In this document: positions 61,763-64,000 of the stretch, piece by piece | How positions within the stretch are numbered: position 1 is the stretch's first letter | Layout of the letters: every line of letters starts with the position of its first letter | NCBI RefSeq assembly: GCF_901538265.1 | Contig: NZ_LR593886.1 | Span: forward strand, 9,507,738-9,571,737 | Direction of reading: 5' to 3' | Length of the DNA stretch: 64,000 nucleotides | Source: Gemmata massiliana | GTDB taxonomy: Bacteria; Planctomycetota; Planctomycetia; Gemmatales; Gemmataceae | Program-made: the position numbers and the translations under genes | The notes under the pieces: generated by a model | Told to the model about the DNA's origin: nothing | The model's database searches: none | The model's input: only the letters and a program-made list of their open reading frames with translations

Positions 61763-64000
61763 TCAGTCCAAATACACGAACTCGTTGGCGTTCAGGCACA
61801 GCAGGCAGTATTGCGTGAGGGCCTTGAAATCGTCGAGTTTGTGCTTGCCCTTCAGGTTCTGGATGAACGCCAGGTCGGTCTTGATCTCGTCCGGGGTCGG
61901 CACGCGGCCGGTCGTGAGGCGGATCGCCCGCGCGACCTGGGCGGGCGCGTCGGCGGCGTCTTTCTGGAGGCGCTTCGCGAAGAGTTCGGCCTGTTCGTTG
62001 GCGAACTCGCCGTTGAGCAGCCCGAGCGACTGCGTGGGTACGGTGGTCACGTACCGAACCGGGCAGCTCGAGTCCGGATCCGGCTGGTCGAACCCGACCA
62101 GCACCGGCACGCGAAGCGAGCGCTTGACGTGTGCGTACACGCTGCGCCGGTTCGCCTCCGCCGGGGCCGAGGTCGGCCAGCCCTGACCGGGCACCGACTG
62201 CCCCGCGAGCACCTCTTTCGGGATCTTCGGGTATGTGCTCGGCCCGTACTGTTTCAGATTCAGCGAGCCGCTCACAGTGAGAATCGAGTCGCGCACTTCC
62301 TCACCCGACAGGCGCCGCATGTTGAACCGCCACAGGAGCGCGTTCGACGGGTCGGCCTTGAGGTTGTCGGCGTCCGCGGTGGCGGAGAGCTGGTACGCGC
62401 TCGACGTCATGATGAGTTTGTGGAGGCTCTTCAGCTTCCAGTTACCCGCCATGAACTCGGCTGACAGCCAGTCGAGCAGTTCCGGGTGCGTCGAGGTTTC
62501 TCCGAGCTTGCCGAAGTCGTTCGCGGAGGGCACGATCCCGCGCCCGAAGTGGTACTGCCACACGCGGTTCACGAACACGCGGGCGGTGAACGGGTTGTCC
62601 TTGTTCGCGATCCAGTCCGCGAGCACGGTGCGCCGGCCGCTCGACTTCATGCCCGCACGCGGCGCCGGGATGGTCGGCTCGGGCAGCCCGAGCACCTCCG
62701 GGAACCCGGGCTGCACTTCCTTGCCCGGGGCGTGCGGCGACCCGCGCACGAGCAGGTGCGTGACCGGCGGCTTGCGGTCGCAGTTGTTGACCGACAGCGC
62801 GAGCTGCTGACCGACCGGCGAGGTGCGCCGTTCCAGCCCGATGCGCTCGCTCCGGAGCGCGGTGTAATCGTCCTTCACCTTACCCTTCAGCGCCGGGATC
62901 ACCTTCGTCGCGATCACGGTCGGCCGGTCGAGCCCCTCCGAAGCGCGCTGGTCCTCGGCCGGGAGCGTCTTGATGAATTCGTCCTCGATCGCCTCCATCG
63001 CCTTCCGGATCGCGGCGACGCGGGCCTCGCGCTTCTTCAGATCCTCTTCGTACTTCTGGCGCTGGTCCGGCGGGGTGATGTCGGTGAGATTGAACGCGGA
63101 CCGCACGTCGCGGTTCTCGGAGTACGGCTTGATGTCCCGGAAGAACGCGACGAACTTGTAGTAGTCCGTTTGCGGGATCGGGTCGGCCTTGTGGTCGTGG
63201 CACCGGGCACAGTTGAACGTGGTACCGAGGAACGCCTGCCCCGCGGTGGCCACGAGATCGTCGTACCCGTCGAAGACGGCTTGCAGCGGGTCGGCCGGTT
63301 CGTCGTCCCAGATCCCGAGCCGGTAGAACCCGGTGGCGACGACCGCGTCCGGGTTGTAGCCCGGGATCTCGTCGCCCGCGAGTTGCTCCTTCACGAACTG
63401 GTCGTAGGGCTTGTCGTCGTTGAAGCTCTTGATGACGTAGTCGCGGTAGCGCCAGGCGTAGGGTTTGGGGCCGTCGCGCTCGTAGCCGTTCGTCTCCGCG
63501 AACCGCACCACGTCGAGCCAGTGCCGGCCCCACTTCTCGCCGTAATGTGGCGACGCGAGTAGCTTGTCGACGAGTTTTTCGTAGGCGTCCGAGGACTTGT
63601 CGTTCACGAACGCATCAACTTCCTCGGGGGTTGGAGGAAGGCCGGTGAGGTCGTAGTACGCGCGGCGAATCAGTGCGGCGCGCTCCGCGGGCTTCACGGG
63701 CTTGAGGCCCTTCGCTTCCAGTTTGGCGAGTACGAACGCATCGATCGGCGTCTTCGCCCACGACCCGTCCTTGACGTTCGGAACGGCCGGGCGCTTGACC
63801 GGCTGGTACGCCCAATACTTCTTCGATTCCTCGGTGATGACGCTCTTCTTGACGATCTCGCCGCCGATGCGGTCGGCCGGGACCGGTAGACCTTCCTTCA
63901 CCCACTTTTCGAGCGTCGCAATGTCCTTGTCCGGCATCTTGCCCTTCGGGGGCATCCGGTGCTGGTCGTCCTTGTAGTGGATCATCTTGACGAACAGGCT
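61763..64000 (-). CDS. DUF1549/DUF1553 planctomycete cytochrome-type protein (5' end outside window)
   Basis: The frame is open to the right edge and continues beyond it; 745 residues are visible. The first visible part is the end of a PSCyt1 domain ('HRMPPKGKMPDKDIATLEKW'). DUF1549 follows: 'RRAYYDLTGLPPTPEEVDAF', 'PHYGEKWGRHWLDVVRFAET', and a CxxCH in 'TFNCARCHDHKADPIPQTDY'. DUF1553 is 'RVFVNRVWQYHFGRGIVPSA', 'ELLDWLSAEFMAGNWKLKSL' and 'TVPTQSLGLLNGEFANEQAE'. It is a paralogue of the 18027 gene but without the palindromic insertion. It pairs with the DUF1501 gene downstream. Confidence 0.92.
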   Translation of the reverse strand, partial: SLFVKMIHYKDDQHRMPPKGKMPDKDIATLEKWVKEGLPVPADRIGGEIVKKSVITEESKKYWAYQPVKRPAVPNVKDGSWAKTPIDAFVLAKLEAKGLKPVKPAERAALIRRAYYDLTGLPPTPEEVDAFVNDKSSDAYEKLVDKLLASPHYGEKWGRHWLDVVRFAETNGYERDGPKPYAWRYRDYVIKSFNDDKPYDQFVKEQLAGDEIPGYNPDAVVATGFYRLGIWDDEPADPLQAVFDGYDDLVATAGQAFLGTTFNCARCHDHKADPIPQTDYYKFVAFFRDIKPYSENRDVRSAFNLTDITPPDQRQKYEEDLKKREARVAAIRKAMEAIEDEFIKTLPAEDQRASEGLDRPTVIATKVIPALKGKVKDDYTALRSERIGLERRTSPVGQQLALSVNNCDRKPPVTHLLVRGSPHAPGKEVQPGFPEVLGLPEPTIPAPRAGMKSSGRRTVLADWIANKDNPFTARVFVNRVWQYHFGRGIVPSANDFGKLGETSTHPELLDWLSAEFMAGNWKLKSLHKLIMTSSAYQLSATADADNLKADPSNALLWRFNMRRLSGEEVRDSILTVSGSLNLKQYGPSTYPKIPKEVLAGQSVPGQGWPTSAPAEANRRSVYAHVKRSLRVPVLVGFDQPDPDSSCPVRYVTTVPTQSLGLLNGEFANEQAELFAKRLQKDAADAPAQVARAIRLTTGRVPTPDEIKTDLAFIQNLKGKHKLDDFKALTQYCLLCLNANEFVYLD

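Noticed and set aside
1..64000. tRNA, rRNA, CRISPR arrays and intact insertion sequences
   Set aside because: Looked for T-loop motifs, regularly spaced direct repeats and transposase motifs; none were seen apart from the Rpn-like remnant.

Overview
The window reads as a chromosomal segment of a high-GC planctomycete, most likely of the Gemmata type. The evidence is a set of families that are expanded in that group. There are two DUF1501 plus DUF1549/DUF1553 (planctomycete cytochrome-domain) gene pairs, at 16103-20675 and 60198-64000. Two short secreted proteins carry the TIGR03000 domain. An ECF sigma factor is followed by a large Ser/Thr kinase. Long leucine-rich-repeat proteins are present, and a secreted subtilase has the LEDRTTP-type N-terminus common in planctomycete exported proteins. 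No rRNA, tRNA, CRISPR array, prophage or intact insertion sequence was recognised.

Layout. 1-5197: two DsbD-N-like redox proteins, an NHL-repeat thioredoxin-fold protein and an M48 membrane protease. 5198-6477: the TIGR03000 pair. 6543-15124: an RND efflux operon read leftward (adaptor, then two tandem inner-membrane pumps). 15354-20675: a rhodanese protein and the first DUF1501/DUF1553 cluster, whose large gene carries an in-frame palindromic insertion. 20837-27697: a beta-lactamase-fold/VanX-type dipeptidase fusion, a HEAT-like/GPG-rich secreted protein and the sigma factor-kinase pair. 28044-36700: a ThuA-domain protein, an S9 peptidase, a BadF-type sugar kinase, an Rpn-like remnant, an AnmK-like kinase, a class I amidotransferase that has lost its nucleophilic cysteine, and glutamine synthetase. 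36949-43624: a DUF4139 protein converging on a 1511-residue exported protein that joins a VWA domain, a secretin-type N-domain and TPRs. 43625-45686: about 2 kb without a secure gene, holding decayed fragments and a structured leader before metH. 45687-52610: metH, an ABC exporter set and two small proteins. 52758-64000: subtilase, HDOD protein, two paralogous LRR proteins (one frameshifted by a 43-bp duplication), a small winged-helix protein and the second DUF1501/DUF1553 pair, which is cut by the window end.

Much of the content faces the cell envelope: redox and protease maintenance, efflux, muropeptide and amino-sugar salvage (VanX-type dipeptidase, AnmK-like, BadF-type), and secreted proteins. 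The second theme is small palindromic DNA. At least three inverted doublets of GTAG/GTGG-headed hairpins look like REPIN-type elements, and another palindromic element sits inside a reading frame. The strongest unusual items are the giant VWA/secretin-N-domain protein, the cysteine-less amidotransferase next to glutamine synthetase, the lactamase-VanX fusion, the frameshifting duplication in an LRR gene and the in-frame palindrome in a DUF1553 gene. All functions are inferred from reading motifs by eye; no database search was run.
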